A stretch of DNA of 43,877 nt from Rhodopseudomonas sp. (GTDB taxonomy: Bacteria; Pseudomonadota; Alphaproteobacteria; Rhizobiales; Xanthobacteraceae). The notes below the pieces were generated by a model. That model ran no database searches, had not been told where the DNA came from, and saw nothing but the letters and a program-made list of their open reading frames with translations. The stretch spans positions 1 to 43,877 of the forward strand of contig WGNB01000016.1 in assembly GCA_016124795.1 (NCBI GenBank), in the 5' to 3' direction. This document shows positions 43,509 through 43,877 of this stretch, one piece after another (positions within the stretch are counted from its first letter, which is position 1; each line of letters begins with the position of its first letter). The translations under genes were made by a program, and so were the position numbers.

Positions 43509-43877
43509 AAGCGGCGCGAGAATACCATGACCTGTGGCGGTTCCGGGGCGCGCCGCGACGCCCGTATTATTTGAGGCCCCGGGCAGGCCGCCCTCCCTTT
43601 ACGTATCCCCCGGCAAAGCCCGAGGGGATGGAGCGCCGTAAAGCGCCACATCGTTGCGCCTTTCGGCGCGCGCCCTTGGCGAAGGGCGCTGCGCCCTACG
43701 GCGCTCCATCGCGATGTCTTTAACGGCGTCCGGGCCGCGCTTCTGGCGGCTGATCCGCTTTCGCGGGTAGCGCGCACCATCAGCCAGCTCCTGGCGGCAG
43801 GTCCTAGTGCCTGCGAGCGGAGCCCCGGCGCCGCCCGAGCGCGTGAGGTGCGTTTCCTCACGCCCGCGGGCACCGCG
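43509..43877. other. Structured non-coding right end
   Basis: About 370 bp with no supportable gene. It is dense in inverted repeats: GATGGAGCGCCGTA (43627-43640) with its exact complement at 43697-43710, and GCGTGAGG/CCTCACGC at 43841-43863. A minus-strand frame across it reads like a repetitive element known from spurious ORFs in related genomes. The part nearest the Crp/Fnr gene holds its leader. Confidence 0.6.
43627..43710. repeat. 84-bp hairpin element with 14-bp perfect arms
   Basis: The outer arms GATGGAGCGCCGTA and TACGGCGCTCCATC are perfect. Inside are smaller GC-rich palindromes (AAGCGCC, GCGCGCGCC, AAGGGCGC). This is a long extragenic palindrome of the REP/BIME kind. Confidence 0.7.

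Noticed and set aside
43136-43873. 245-codon minus-strand frame across the right end and the Crp/Fnr gene
   Set aside because: Out of frame with the Crp/Fnr gene for most of its length; the rest reads like repeat-derived sequence.

Overview
This is about 44 kb of GC-rich alphaproteobacterial chromosome, most likely from the Hyphomicrobiales (Rhizobiales), near the Xanthobacteraceae/Nitrobacteraceae. The evidence is a CcrM-type GANTC methyltransferase, a petABC bc1 operon followed by mtnP and apt, and interspersed repeats of the kind common in Bradyrhizobium and Rhodopseudomonas. The alphaproteobacterial trio DUF1285 / Nudix / DUF6111-cca and a MoxR-DUF58-DUF4159 operon also fit. I saw no rRNA, tRNA, IS element, prophage or CRISPR array. 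Most of the window is ordinary core chromosome with short intergenic gaps.

Layout. 1-7.1 kb: a partial gene, a glycosyltransferase, a MarR-GNAT fusion behind a large palindrome, an SDR, moaB, a YpfJ-type zinc peptidase, ccrM with cell-cycle-type promoter motifs, a 16-bp minisatellite and an FNR-like regulator with an unusual cysteine layout. 7.1-12.2 kb, minus strand: a CinA-type deamidase, an aminotransferase coupled to an uncharacterised protein, a RidA protein, an SMP-30 lactonase and mutY. 12.2-17.3 kb, plus strand: dciA, a DsbA-like thiol oxidoreductase and smc. 17.3-18.7 kb: an AT-rich, palindrome-rich stretch, a 67-aa basic HTH protein and a probable small RNA with a C-rich loop. 18.7-30.8 kb: lemA with an M48 protease, apt, a Sel1 protein, mtnP, petABC, trmL, hemF, a DUF2158 protein and the minus-strand run DUF1285-Nudix-DUF6111-cca. 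31.0-38.0 kb: a tightly coupled four-gene MoxR/Bat-like operon. 38.0-41.0 kb: an M15 peptidase, two small minus-strand genes and a glutathionyl-hydroquinone-reductase-type GST.

41.0-43.5 kb holds the most unusual locus. Four small minus-strand genes encode two SHOCT-domain membrane proteins, a secreted Gly/Tyr/Met-rich low-complexity protein and a Cys-rich membrane-anchored protein. They lie downstream of a Crp/Fnr regulator. A near-consensus FNR/FixK box (TTGAC-N4-ATCAA) sits 32 bp, centre to centre, from a possible -10 hexamer, which is class II activator geometry. This suggests an oxygen- or redox-controlled envelope system that I cannot match to a described pathway.

The strongest items for a second look are this locus, the MmgR/suhB-like RNA at 18530-18609, the GcrA-like mini-HTH protein at 18164, the palindrome before the MarR-GNAT gene, the ccrM promoter, and the FNR-like protein whose fourth cysteine is displaced. 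Functions come from reading motifs by eye; no database search was run.
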